Assembly (NCBI GenBank): GCA_013359255.1
Contig: JABWCF010000007.1
Location: 1-64,000, forward strand
DNA: 64,000 nucleotides
Direction of reading: 5' to 3'
DNA from: Flavobacteriales bacterium
Lineage (GTDB): Bacteria; Bacteroidota; Bacteroidia; Flavobacteriales_E; Vicingaceae
In this document: piece after piece, positions 27,811 to 36,232 of the stretch
Layout of the letters: each line of letters starts with the position of its first letter
How positions within the stretch are numbered: the first letter of the stretch is position 1
Translations under genes and position numbers: made by a program
The notes under the pieces: generated by a model
What the model saw: only the letters and a program-made list of their open reading frames with translations
Told to the model about the DNA's origin: nothing
Database searches by the model: none

Positions 27811-29235
27811 TTAATTTTTTACCATCTCTTCTTTTTTCACATCTTTTTTTTCTTCTTTTATTATCTGAGCCATAAGTTCTGCTTCAACTGCAATTTGCCC
27901 GTTTACATAGCCTTTTCCAAACATGTGTACTATTCCTCTTCGGATAGGAGTTAATAGTTCTAGTTTAAATACCAATGTATCTCCGGGTACCACTTTTCTT
28001 TTAAAACGAACCTTGTCTATTTTTAAGAAAAAGGTTAAATAATCTTCGGGGTTTTTTACTGTACTTAGAGCAAAAATGCCGCCTACTTGTGCCATAGCTT
28101 CTATTTGTAATACTCCGGGCATTACCGGATTACCCGGAAAATGGCCTGTAAACTGAGGTTCGTTAAAGGTAATGTTTTTAATCCCAACAATTGAATGATC
28201 ATCGATTTCAATTATTTTATCTACCAATAAAAAGGGATAACGATGCGGCAAGAGTTTTTCAATATCGGTAATATCGTAAATGGCTTCTTTGGTTAAATCG
28301 AAAAATACAGTTTGTTGTTTTTGAGTTTTTTTTATTTCTTTTTTTATAATGCGTGCAAAATCTACATTTCCTTTGTGACCAGGGCGTGCTGCTAAGATAT
28401 GGCCTTTAATGGGCTTCCCTGCAAGGGCTATATCGCCTACGATATCAAGCAATTTGTGGCGTGCCGGTTCATTTTGGAAGTGTAATGTAAGGTTATTTAG
28501 TATTCCGGCTTTTTCTACTTTTACGTGTGGTTTTCCGAGTAAGTCGGCAATTTCGTTGAGTTTTTCTTGTGGTAAAACTTTATCTACTAAAATGATGGCA
28601 TTATCTAAATCGCCTCCTTTTATTAAGCCGTTTTTAGCCAAGACTTCCAGTTCGCGTAAAAAAACAAATGTTCTGCACTTTGATATTTCGGATGCAAATT
28701 CGCTTATTTTATACATTTGGGCGTGTTGTGTGCCAAGCAGCGGAGAATTGTAATCAACCATTACAGTTACTCTAAAAGTATCTTGAGGAACCATAAGCAT
28801 TTCTGTTTGCCTTTCTGCATCTTCGTAGGTTATATTTTCTGTAACCACAAAAAAATCTTTATCGGCTTCTTGTGGTTTTATTCCCACATATTGAATTAAT
28901 TCAACAAAGGGATAGGCACTTCCATCCATAATAGGAATTTCCGGTCCGTCAACTTCGATGAGAGCATTATCAATTTCTAATCCATATAAAGCGGCTAATA
29001 TGTGTTCGGTAGTATGTACTCTTATGCCGTTGTGTTCTAAGGTGGTTCCTCTCGATGTGTCTACTACCAAATCGCAATCTGCGTGTATAATAGGTTGGTC
29101 TTTTACATCGGTTCTTTTGAACTTAAACCCATGATTTTCGGGAGCCGGATGCACTGTTAACTTTGCTTTTTTACCGGTATGCAACCCTATTCCTACTACA
29201 GAAAATGCTTCGTTTATGGTATTTTGTTTAGCCAT
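27811..29235 (-). CDS. lpxC/fabZ: bifunctional LpxC deacetylase / FabZ hydroxyacyl-ACP dehydratase
   Basis: A natural fusion of 474 residues, characteristic of Bacteroidota. The LpxC part (1-305) removes the acetyl group from UDP-acyl-GlcNAc; the zinc ligands read as H78 (HTTEHILAALYG), H260 and D264 (RHKLLDIVGD), with H287 nearby. The FabZ part (about 322-460) dehydrates 3-hydroxyacyl-ACP; H365 (FTGHFPGNPVMPG) and E379 (LQIEAMAQ) are the catalytic pair. Joining the two puts the enzymes competing for the hydroxyacyl-ACP pool on one chain. lpxD ends one base before this start. Confidence 0.96.
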   Translation of the reverse strand: MAKQNTINEAFSVVGIGLHTGKKAKLTVHPAPENHGFKFKRTDVKDQPIIHADCDLVVDTSRGTTLEHNGIRVHTTEHILAALYGLEIDNALIEVDGPEIPIMDGSAYPFVELIQYVGIKPQEADKDFFVVTENITYEDAERQTEMLMVPQDTFRVTVMVDYNSPLLGTQHAQMYKISEFASEISKCRTFVFLRELEVLAKNGLIKGGDLDNAIILVDKVLPQEKLNEIADLLGKPHVKVEKAGILNNLTLHFQNEPARHKLLDIVGDIALAGKPIKGHILAARPGHKGNVDFARIIKKEIKKTQKQQTVFFDLTKEAIYDITDIEKLLPHRYPFLLVDKIIEIDDHSIVGIKNITFNEPQFTGHFPGNPVMPGVLQIEAMAQVGGIFALSTVKNPEDYLTFFLKIDKVRFKRKVVPGDTLVFKLELLTPIRRGIVHMFGKGYVNGQIAVEAELMAQIIKEEKKDVKKEEMVKN

Positions 29236-29236
29236 A

Positions 29237-30277
29237 CTATTTGTCTGCTTTTATTATTAATCTTTCTATTTCATTTAATCTTTCTAATATTTCGGGCAAT
29301 TTTTTGAAACCTACATAAGCCCTTTTATAATCACCAACTGCAAATGCGGGTGAGCCTTGAACAATTGCATTTTCTTGTGGTATGTTTGAGCCAATACCGG
29401 ATTGTGCGGCTATTTTAACACCATCGGCAATAGTTAAATGCCCCACAATACCTACTTGACCGCCTATTAAACAATTTTTACCTATTTTGGTTGAGCCGGC
29501 AATTCCTGTTTGTGAAACAATTACAGTATTTTCGCCTATTACTACATTGTGAGCAATTTGCACCAGATTGTCAATTTTTACTCCATTTTTAATAAGGGTA
29601 GAGCCGAGAGTGGCTCTATCAATGCAGGTATTTGCTCCAATTTCTACATTATCTTCAATAATAACATTGCCTATTTGGGGCACTTTGTTGTAATGGTTCT
29701 GTTGGTCGGGGGCAAACCCAAAGCCGTCAGCTCCAATAATCACCCCCGAATGAAGGGTGCAATTTTTTCCTATTCTACAATTGTGGTAAACTGAAACATT
29801 GCTGTATAGCGTGGTATTATCTTCTATGGTGGTGTTTTCGCCAATGGTGCAGTTTGGATAAACTTTGGTGTGATTTCCTATTTTTACATTTTCGCCTATG
29901 TGTGTAAAAGCTCCAATGTAAACATTTTCGCCTATTACCGCAGTTTTACTGATATAACAAGGTTGTTCTATTCCTTGTTTGTTGTTTTTGTATTGGCTGT
30001 ATGCTTCGAGCAATTTGGTAAATGCGATGTATGAATCGGAAACTCTAATCAGAGTGCAATTTTGAGGTAGTTTACTTTCGGCAATAAAGCTTTTATTTAC
30101 TATAACCACCGATGCTTTTGTGGTGTAAATGTAGGGTTCGTATTTTGGGTTTGATAAGAAAGTAATAGCCCCTTCGCTGCCCTCTTCAATTTTTGATAGC
30201 GTGCTTACTAGTACGTTTGGATTTCCTTCGATTTCTCCCTGCAATAATTCCGCTATATTTTTTGCTGTAAATTCCAT
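29237..30277 (-). CDS. lpxD: UDP-3-O-(3-hydroxyacyl)glucosamine N-acyltransferase
   Basis: The third lipid A enzyme: it adds the N-linked hydroxyacyl chain. The protein of 346 residues has an N-terminal LpxD-specific domain (1-100) that begins with [16 protein letters not shown] long hexapeptide-repeat beta-helix (about 105-310) and a C-terminal helix follow. The catalytic histidine region is [16 protein letters not shown]. It is the first Lpx gene of the run, sitting 60 bases after the HD-domain gene. Confidence 0.95.
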   Translation of the reverse strand: MEFTAKNIAELLQGEIEGNPNVLVSTLSKIEEGSEGAITFLSNPKYEPYIYTTKASVVIVNKSFIAESKLPQNCTLIRVSDSYIAFTKLLEAYSQYKNNKQGIEQPCYISKTAVIGENVYIGAFTHIGENVKIGNHTKVYPNCTIGENTTIEDNTTLYSNVSVYHNCRIGKNCTLHSGVIIGADGFGFAPDQQNHYNKVPQIGNVIIEDNVEIGANTCIDRATLGSTLIKNGVKIDNLVQIAHNVVIGENTVIVSQTGIAGSTKIGKNCLIGGQVGIVGHLTIADGVKIAAQSGIGSNIPQENAIVQGSPAFAVGDYKRAYVGFKKLPEILERLNEIERLIIKADK

Positions 30278-30337
30278 TACTCAAAGGTAAAAATAATTTG
30301 TTTATTTAATAAAATAAGTGCAAATGTTATTAACGAA

Positions 30338-31573
30338 TTATTGTTTAGGATAACATAAAAAGTATTTTTTTACCGGCTTTGATAAAACCGATATATTGAG
30401 TTGGTCTGCTGCAGTGGCAATGTCGGTTACACATCCGTTTTTGTTTAGCAGTTTTATGCTGTCGTGTGTAGGATTATAAGCGTTATTTATAATTTCAGAA
30501 TTAAAAACAAAGTAGTTTATTTCATCATTTTTTAGTTTCAGTTTTTTGCAAACTTTTTGTTTATGCTTGTTTACATCGCTTTTTGAGAAAGGTTTATTGC
30601 TTAATTCAATTTTATATAATTTTCTGTTAATAAGATTATTGCAGAGCGTACTTAATATTTTATCTTCGTGGTTTACCCAAACTTTTATAGAGGTGAAAAT
30701 ATCATAATCGTCTAACAAAGAAAAGGTTTCTAAATGGATAGATTGAGTGAAAAACTTTTCTTTATCAATATGGTTATATAAAAAATGTTTTAACGCTGGA
30801 GTACAAAATAGCTCTTGTTTGTTTTGGGCAAGTTGTTTGGCTCTTTTTAAAATATTAATGATAAGATTTTCGGCCGAGAGTACCGTTTTATGAAGGTAAA
30901 CCTGCCAGTACATCAATCTGCGTGCAATAATAAATTTTTCGATAGAATAAATGCCTTTTTCTTCCACCACTAATTCATCATTTTTAACATTGAGCATGGT
31001 GATAATTCTATCGGTACTTATAACGCCTTCGGAAACACCGGTATAAAAACTGTCACGCCTTAGGTAATCAAGTCTATCCATATCTAGTTGGCTAGATACC
31101 ATTTGGTGCAGAAAATGTTTAGGGTATTTATTTCTGAAAATTTTTATGGCCAACCCCAGTTCATTATTAAACAGTTTGTTTAGCTTATCCATAAAAGCAT
31201 CAGAAATTTTTTCGTGCGAAATGCCGTGCACCAAACTATGCTCTAAAGCATGAGAGAAAGGCCCATGTCCTATATCGTGCAATAGAATAGCGATTATAAC
31301 TCCTTTGGCTTCATTGTGGGTAATAATATGCCCCTTTGAGCGGAGTACTTCAATAGCCTTTGTCATAAGATGCATAGCCCCTAAGGCATGATGAAAACGA
31401 GTGTGTAACGCACCCGGATACACAAGGTGAGTCATTCCTAACTGTTTTATTCTTCTAAGTCGCTGAAAAAACGGGTGTTCTATTAAGTCGAAAACAATAT
31501 CGTAGGGAATAGATACGAAACCGTAAATTGGGTCGTTAAATATTTTTCTTTTGTTAATGTTTTGAATATTCAC
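30338..31573 (-). CDS. HD-domain phosphohydrolase
   Basis: A metal-dependent phosphohydrolase of 411 residues, related to dGTPase-like HD proteins. The motif is intact: HTRFHHALGAMHLM, then ILLHDIGHGPFSHALEHS, with a later D in QLDMDRLDYLRRD. I chose the GTG at 31573 because the family N terminus (KRKIFNDPIYGF) follows directly. The open frame continues 363 bases further but runs antisense into porX and lacks protein-like sequence. It lies upstream of lpxD in the usual Bacteroidota order. The natural substrate is unknown. Confidence 0.88.
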   Translation of the reverse strand: MNIQNINKRKIFNDPIYGFVSIPYDIVFDLIEHPFFQRLRRIKQLGMTHLVYPGALHTRFHHALGAMHLMTKAIEVLRSKGHIITHNEAKGVIIAILLHDIGHGPFSHALEHSLVHGISHEKISDAFMDKLNKLFNNELGLAIKIFRNKYPKHFLHQMVSSQLDMDRLDYLRRDSFYTGVSEGVISTDRIITMLNVKNDELVVEEKGIYSIEKFIIARRLMYWQVYLHKTVLSAENLIINILKRAKQLAQNKQELFCTPALKHFLYNHIDKEKFFTQSIHLETFSLLDDYDIFTSIKVWVNHEDKILSTLCNNLINRKLYKIELSNKPFSKSDVNKHKQKVCKKLKLKNDEINYFVFNSEIINNAYNPTHDSIKLLNKNGCVTDIATAADQLNISVLSKPVKKYFLCYPKQ

Positions 31574-31608
31574 CTTACGTATTATAATTTTATTGTTCCG
31601 AACTTGGC

Positions 31609-31616
31609 CAAAATTA
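31609..31616 (-). promoter_or_regulatory. possible -7 box for the HD-lpx run
   Basis: On the minus strand the octamer reads TAATTTTG, an exact TAnnTTTG match, 36 bases before the GTG start. No TTG lies at the normal -33 distance, so this is a weak call. The 82-base gap is shared with divergent porX. Confidence 0.35.
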
Positions 31617-31655
31617 CAATAAGCAAAGTACAACACACTCGAAATACTCAATTTT

Positions 31656-33206
31656 ATGAATAAAATTAAAATTCTTTGGGCCGATGATGAAATCGATTTG
31701 CTAAAACCACATGTTATTTTTTTAGAGGAAAAAGGATATGATGTTACTGCTGTGCTTAGTGGAAACGAAGCCATTGAAAAAATTGGCGAACAAAAATTTG
31801 ATATCGTTTTCTTAGATGAAAATATGCCTGGGCTAAGTGGGTTAGAAACCTTGCAACAGATTAAAGAAAAATCGCCCTCCGTACCGGTAGTTATGATTAC
31901 AAAAAGCGAAGAAGAATCGATTATGGAAGGTGCCATAGGCTCAAAAATTTCCGATTATCTTATTAAGCCAGTAAATCCTAAGCAAATACTTCTTTCTATT
32001 AAGAAAAATTTAGATTCGGGAAGATTGGTTTCGGAAAAAACAACCATGAATTATCAACAGGAATTTCGCAATATAGGAATGAGCATAAGCAATCGCTTAG
32101 ATTTTAACGAGTGGGTAGATATCTACAACAAATTGCTTTATTGGGAACTTGAACTAGAAAAACTTAAAGACCGCAGCATGGAAGAGATTCTAAAAATGCA
32201 GAAAAATGAAGCCAATCACGTATTCTGTAGTTTTTTAGAGAAAAACTATATCCAATGGCTAAAAGACGCAGAAAATGCCCCCGTTATGTCGCATACGGTT
32301 TTTCGAAAAAAAATTGCTCCCAAAATAAACAACGATTCCCCCTTATTTTTAGTAGTTATCGATAATTTGCGTTTAGACCAGTGGCACGCCATAAAGCCAC
32401 TCATCTGTGAACATTTTTGGATTGATACGGAAGAAGCATATTACAGTATATTGCCCACTACTACACAATATGCTCGCAATTCCTTTTTTGCTGGTTTGTT
32501 GCCTTCTGAAATTGAAAAGAAATACCCCGATTTGTGGTTGAATGACGAAGATGAAGGCAGAAAAAATATGCACGAGCCTGAATTGCTAGAATCTCAGTTA
32601 AAACGACTAGGTAAAGACATAAAACCATCGTACAATAAGGTGTTAAACCAATCGTATGGGCGTAAATTAATAAATGATATCCCCAATATGATGCAGCGAC
32701 CTTTAAACGTAATTGTATACAATTTTATTGATATGCTTTCTCATGCTCTTACCGATACTGATATTGTTCGCGAATTGGCAGAAGATGAGCCGGCCTATCG
32801 TTCTTTAACTCTTAACTGGTTTGAACGATCCCCTCTTTTTGAAGCATTAAAAAATATTGCAGCCCGCAAAGGCCGAGTAATTATTACTACCGACCATGGC
32901 TCGGTAAGAGTAAAAGACCCCGTTAAAATTGTGGGCGACAAAACTGTAAATTCTAATTTGCGATACAAACAAGGAAAAAATTTGAGTTACTCTGCCAAAG
33001 AGGTTTTTGAAATAAAAAACCCGGCCGAGGCTTTTTTGCCAAAAGTTAATGTTAGTCAGGCATACGTTTTTGCCCGCGAATATAGTTTTTTTGCATACCC
33101 CAATAATTATAACCATTACGTAAAATATTATGCCGATACATTTCAACATGGAGGTATTTCATTAGAAGAAGTAATTATTCCTATAGTGCATCTCCAACCA
33201 AAGTAA
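31656..33206 (+). CDS. porX: T9SS regulator PorX (receiver + PglZ phosphatase)
   Basis: This 516-residue protein is a hybrid that controls type IX secretion. Residues 1-120 are a receiver domain with D54 (VFLDENMPGLSG), T82 and K104 (LIKPV). Residues about 160-515 form a PglZ/alkaline-phosphatase-superfamily domain: D236 (LVVIDNLRLDQW), a threonine cluster at 268-270 (ILPTTTQYARN) that includes the expected nucleophile, then DMLSH and TTDHGSVRV as metal ligands. In Porphyromonas and Flavobacterium, PorX is required for T9SS function and hydrolyses cyclic or linear oligonucleotides. It is divergent from the HD gene and four bases before tsaE. Confidence 0.95.
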   Translation: MNKIKILWADDEIDLLKPHVIFLEEKGYDVTAVLSGNEAIEKIGEQKFDIVFLDENMPGLSGLETLQQIKEKSPSVPVVMITKSEEESIMEGAIGSKISDYLIKPVNPKQILLSIKKNLDSGRLVSEKTTMNYQQEFRNIGMSISNRLDFNEWVDIYNKLLYWELELEKLKDRSMEEILKMQKNEANHVFCSFLEKNYIQWLKDAENAPVMSHTVFRKKIAPKINNDSPLFLVVIDNLRLDQWHAIKPLICEHFWIDTEEAYYSILPTTTQYARNSFFAGLLPSEIEKKYPDLWLNDEDEGRKNMHEPELLESQLKRLGKDIKPSYNKVLNQSYGRKLINDIPNMMQRPLNVIVYNFIDMLSHALTDTDIVRELAEDEPAYRSLTLNWFERSPLFEALKNIAARKGRVIITTDHGSVRVKDPVKIVGDKTVNSNLRYKQGKNLSYSAKEVFEIKNPAEAFLPKVNVSQAYVFAREYSFFAYPNNYNHYVKYYADTFQHGGISLEEVIIPIVHLQPK

Positions 33207-33210
33207 ACCA

Positions 33211-33627
33211 ATGGAATTTGTTTGTAAACAAGAGTCGGAACTTTTGCCCATTGCACAAGAAATTCTGAAACAATACAACCCGCAAAAGATATTTATTTTT
33301 CAGGGCGAAATGGGAGCCGGAAAAACAACCCTCATTAAAAATATATGCATTGTTTTGCAAAGTATAGATGAAGCATCAAGCCCCACTTTTTCTCTGGTAA
33401 ATGAATACCGAACAAATGATGGAAAAAATCTGTATCATTTCGATTTTTACAGAATAGCAAACGAAGTCGAAGCACTTGATATGGGTATAGAAGAATATTT
33501 CTGCAGCAACAATTATTGCTTTATAGAATGGGCTGAGAAAATACATAACCTTTTACCCTCAAATTACGTAAGGGTTGTGATTGAATCTGAAAACGAAAAT
33601 AGAATTATTAAAACCGAGAATGTATGA
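33211..33627 (+). CDS. tsaE: tRNA threonylcarbamoyladenosine ATPase TsaE
   Basis: A 138-residue P-loop protein needed for the t6A37 modification of ANN-decoding tRNAs, working with TsaB, TsaC and TsaD. Walker A is GEMGAGKTTLIKN (K38, T39). The family segments SSPTFSLVNEY, LYHFDFYRI and FIEWAEKI are all present. The stop overlaps the next start as ATGA. The porX-tsaE-ald order appears widely in the phylum. Confidence 0.95.
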   Translation: MEFVCKQESELLPIAQEILKQYNPQKIFIFQGEMGAGKTTLIKNICIVLQSIDEASSPTFSLVNEYRTNDGKNLYHFDFYRIANEVEALDMGIEEYFCSNNYCFIEWAEKIHNLLPSNYVRVVIESENENRIIKTENV

Positions 33628-34841
33628 CCCCCAACGATGATGTCCTTAAATCTTTGGCTAAAAGTTTTATGCCACAGCCCGAAATGCTGGAAGTAGCCCG
33701 TAAAAAAAGTGATTTATATATCGGAATTCCCAAAGAAACTTCATTTCAGGAAAAGAGAGTAGCCCTTACTCCTTCAGCCGTGGCCCTACTAGTAAACAGA
33801 GGACACGAAGTAGTGATAGAAACGCAAGCCGGCAAGGGAGCTAATTTTGAAGACCATGACTATAGCGAAGCAGGAGCCAGAATAACCTATTCGCCCGAAG
33901 AGGTATATAAAGCCAATATTATACTAAAAGTAGAGCCACCCTCACACACAGAAATAGAAATGATGCAAATGGGGCAAACACTCATTTCGGCTCTGCAACT
34001 CCCCATACAGCCTAAAAACTTCTTAAAAAAACTGATAGAGAAAAAAATCACAGCCATTGCTTTCGATTATATTATGGACGAAGAAAAAACTTTTCCTGTA
34101 ATACGAAGCATGAGCGAAATTGCCGGAACCACCTCTATTTTAATAGCAGCTGAATATTTAAGCAATGTAAACTCTGGGCAAGGATTAATGCTTGGCGGAA
34201 TTTCAGGAGTACCCCCTATTGAAGTGGTAATATTAGGGGCGGGAACAGTGGGAGAATATGCCACTCGGGCAGCTATTGGTTTAGGAGCTTCCGTAAAAGT
34301 ATTCGATAATAATATTTATAAATTACGCAGGCTTCAAAATGTGGTAAACCAACGTGTTTACACCTCTGTGGTTTCCCCGAACGTACTTAAAAAAGCCTTA
34401 CAAACGGCCGATGTGGCTATTGGAGCCATTCGAGCTCCTCAGGGAAGAACGCCCTGCATTGTTACAGAAGACATGGTAAAAGACATGAAAAACGGTGCCA
34501 TAGTGGTTGATGTGAGTATCGACCAAGGAGGCTGTTTTGAAACTTCAGAAGTAACCTCGCATGAAAAACCTACTTTTAAAAAGTACGGAGTTATTCATTA
34601 TGGAGTACCCAATATCGCTTCTCGTGTAGCTAAAACAGCTTCTTCTGCACTTAGCCACGTCTTTTCACCTATGTTGTTAGATATTGCCGATGACGGAGGA
34701 GTAGAAGAGTGCCTGAAAAAAGATTTTGGAATTAGGCAAGGTATCTACTTGTTTAAAGGAATTTTAACCAATAAATACCTGGGAGAAACCTTTAACCTGC
34801 CTTATAAAGACATTGATTTACTAATAGCCGCCTATAAATAA
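33624..34841 (+). CDS. ald: alanine dehydrogenase-like NAD(P)-binding enzyme
   Basis: A 405-residue member of the alanine dehydrogenase/transhydrogenase-alpha family. The N-terminal domain has R45 (QEKRVALTP) and K102 (ILKVEPP), matching pyruvate-binding residues of the Mycobacterium enzyme. The Rossmann motif is LGAGTVGEYA, and VDVSIDQGGCFE is conserved. However, the catalytic His of true Ald (H96, in a YLHLA context) is replaced by Q125 (ISALQLP). An N-terminal extension of about 30 residues precedes the usual start. The name is the family assignment; activity on alanine is not certain. Confidence 0.8.
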   Translation: MTPNDDVLKSLAKSFMPQPEMLEVARKKSDLYIGIPKETSFQEKRVALTPSAVALLVNRGHEVVIETQAGKGANFEDHDYSEAGARITYSPEEVYKANIILKVEPPSHTEIEMMQMGQTLISALQLPIQPKNFLKKLIEKKITAIAFDYIMDEEKTFPVIRSMSEIAGTTSILIAAEYLSNVNSGQGLMLGGISGVPPIEVVILGAGTVGEYATRAAIGLGASVKVFDNNIYKLRRLQNVVNQRVYTSVVSPNVLKKALQTADVAIGAIRAPQGRTPCIVTEDMVKDMKNGAIVVDVSIDQGGCFETSEVTSHEKPTFKKYGVIHYGVPNIASRVAKTASSALSHVFSPMLLDIADDGGVEECLKKDFGIRQGIYLFKGILTNKYLGETFNLPYKDIDLLIAAYK

Positions 34842-34842
34842 A

Positions 34843-35244
34843 ATGACATTTTTTCGCAGATTACGATTATATCTTTTGGGTGTTTTTATAGGTGTTATAG
34901 TAGTTTATTTTATGCTGCTGTACAAAAGAGAACGCCCTAGTTGGTTACCTCAAGGCAGAATACTAGAGCAAATAGCCGCCTCCGATATTCTTTTTACAGA
35001 AAAAGCACTATGTAGTATGGAGGCACTTAATGTAAACGAAACTGAAGTAAAAAGCCTTATTTCAAAAAAAGGTTCTGTATTTTTTTCAAAAAGCGATACC
35101 AAACGAAAACCTTGTCCGGTGTACTATATCAAAGGAAAAGAAGAAAAAGAAATATTTGTACAGGTAGAAATGTGCGATTCCCTGAGTACCGTAATGTGGG
35201 TAAGCACAGAAAATGCACAGCAACAGAATAAACATTGCTATTAG
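34843..35244 (+). CDS. DUF4258-type membrane-anchored protein
   Basis: A 133-residue protein with one N-terminal transmembrane helix (about 8-25, LYLLGVFIGVIVVYFMLLY) preceded by basic residues, so the rest is likely periplasmic. The soluble part resembles DUF4258, with two cysteines in the segments KRKPCPVYYI and QVEMCDSL. It begins one base after the ald stop, which suggests co-transcription. Such a protein commonly follows this ald gene in Bacteroidota. The function is unknown. Confidence 0.75.
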   Translation: MTFFRRLRLYLLGVFIGVIVVYFMLLYKRERPSWLPQGRILEQIAASDILFTEKALCSMEALNVNETEVKSLISKKGSVFFSKSDTKRKPCPVYYIKGKEEKEIFVQVEMCDSLSTVMWVSTENAQQQNKHCY

Positions 35245-35253
35245 GAATCTTAT

Positions 35254-35261
35254 TACTTTTG
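35254..35261 (+). promoter_or_regulatory. -7 box for the lipoprotein gene
   Basis: TACTTTTG matches TAnnTTTG, 20 bases before the ATG. A TTG at 35235-35237 is 16 bases upstream, slightly short of the usual 17-23 spacing. Confidence 0.45.
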
Positions 35262-35280
35262 TATAAATAAATTTACAACT

Positions 35281-36051
35281 ATGAAAAAAATAATTTTACC
35301 AATAGCCGCATTACTTGTGTTGTCGGCTGTAAGTACATCGTGTAAAAAAGGCGATGGCGATTCCTTTTTAAGTCTTCGTTCGCGTAAAGCGAGAGTTACG
35401 GGAGAGTGGAAAGCCACTAAGTTTGAAGAAAAAAACAGCGAATCAACCACCTCTACCTCTTCGGGAAATACCACCACTTCTTCTTCAAGTGGAACCATTA
35501 AGTTAGAAGGAGATAAGTTTACCGTTTCAATGACGGAGACCAATGAAAATGGAGATGTTACAACCATTAATGTAACAGGAACGGGCACATTAGTTCTAAA
35601 ATTTGAAAAGGATGGTACATTTTCCAATACTCGAAACTTTAGTGGCAATGGCACTGCTGTAAATGCAGGCTTTAGTACCGATGTGCAATTAACCAGTGAT
35701 GGCAGTTCTTCTGGAACATGGACATTCCTCACAGGAGTAGAAAAAGATTTTAAAAACAAAGAGCGGTTATTACTAAATACCTTAGCTGAAAAAGAAAAAA
35801 ATAATACAACTGCAACAATTCCTTTTATTGGAACTGTTACAAGCACAGAAGAGAAAGACAACGTGTATTTGGCTGGAGAAAACACCGAAACATGGATAAT
35901 AAGTACATTAAAAAACAAATTAATGGAGGTTTTCACTTCAGGTAAGAGTACCGAAAAAAGCACAACGACCACTTCTTTTGCCGGAACTCCTACGGTATCT
36001 ACCAATACAGTTAATTCAGAGTTTAATCGCACTGCCACTTTCGAACAATAA
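35281..36051 (+). CDS. lipoprotein with Ser/Thr-rich linker
   Basis: A 256-residue lipoprotein: the leader ends in the lipobox STS-C21, followed by KKGDGDS. Residues about 52-74 are a low-complexity run of Ser, Thr and Asn. The remainder is beta-rich with repeated GTxxLxFEKDGTFSN-like segments and resembles the lipocalin-like lipoproteins common in Bacteroidota, but I cannot place it in a family. It has its own likely promoter and a strong terminator, so it is a single-gene unit. The open frame on the opposite strand is a shadow of this gene. Confidence 0.78.
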   Translation: MKKIILPIAALLVLSAVSTSCKKGDGDSFLSLRSRKARVTGEWKATKFEEKNSESTTSTSSGNTTTSSSSGTIKLEGDKFTVSMTETNENGDVTTINVTGTGTLVLKFEKDGTFSNTRNFSGNGTAVNAGFSTDVQLTSDGSSSGTWTFLTGVEKDFKNKERLLLNTLAEKEKNNTTATIPFIGTVTSTEEKDNVYLAGENTETWIISTLKNKLMEVFTSGKSTEKSTTTTSFAGTPTVSTNTVNSEFNRTATFEQ

Positions 36052-36063
36052 AACACTTTCTGT

Positions 36064-36115
36064 TCCCCAAAAAATAAATCCTGCCGTAAAAGGGCAGGAT
36101 TTATTTTTTGGGGGA
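36064..36115 (+). terminator. intrinsic terminator after the lipoprotein gene
   Basis: A long hairpin: AAAAAATAAATCCTGCC pairs with GGCAGGATTTATTTTTT around a GTAAAAG loop, and outer CCCC/GGGG pairs extend it. It starts 13 bases after the stop. Confidence 0.9.
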
Positions 36116-36147
36116 GTTATCAAGCATCTTAGAGAAAAATAATGTTT

Positions 36148-36190
36148 CAATTAACTTCTATGTGTTAATTGTTTCAAATTTGAACAATTA
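36148..36190. promoter_or_regulatory. operator-like cluster of inverted repeats
   Basis: CAATTAAC (36148-36155) and GTTAATTG (36164-36171) form 8-base arms eight bases apart. A second near-palindrome spans 36166-36190: TAATTGTTTCAAA against TTTGAACAATTA, perfect apart from one extra T. No T-run follows. The TACTTTTG -7 candidate at 36211-36218 lies 20 bases downstream. The arrangement fits a regulator site for the next gene; the protein that binds is unknown. Confidence 0.45.
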
Positions 36191-36210
36191 CCCCAATAGC
36201 ATTATAAAAT

Positions 36211-36218
36211 TACTTTTG
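36211..36218 (+). promoter_or_regulatory. -7 box upstream of the DUF3352-type gene
   Basis: TACTTTTG fits TAnnTTTG, 14 bases before the ATG, which would give a very short leader. No -33 TTG at normal distance. Confidence 0.4.
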
Positions 36219-36232
36219 GTTTTAATAAGTCC

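Noticed and set aside
31574-31936. The HD-domain reading frame stays open 363 bases beyond the chosen GTG.
   Set aside because: It runs antisense to porX, and the extension is low-complexity Ser-rich sequence with no likeness to the family N terminus, which begins at the GTG.
35253-36056. A long open frame on the minus strand, opposite the lipoprotein gene.
   Set aside because: The plus-strand protein has a clear lipobox, promoter and terminator; the reverse translation is a valine- and serine-rich mirror with no signal or motif.
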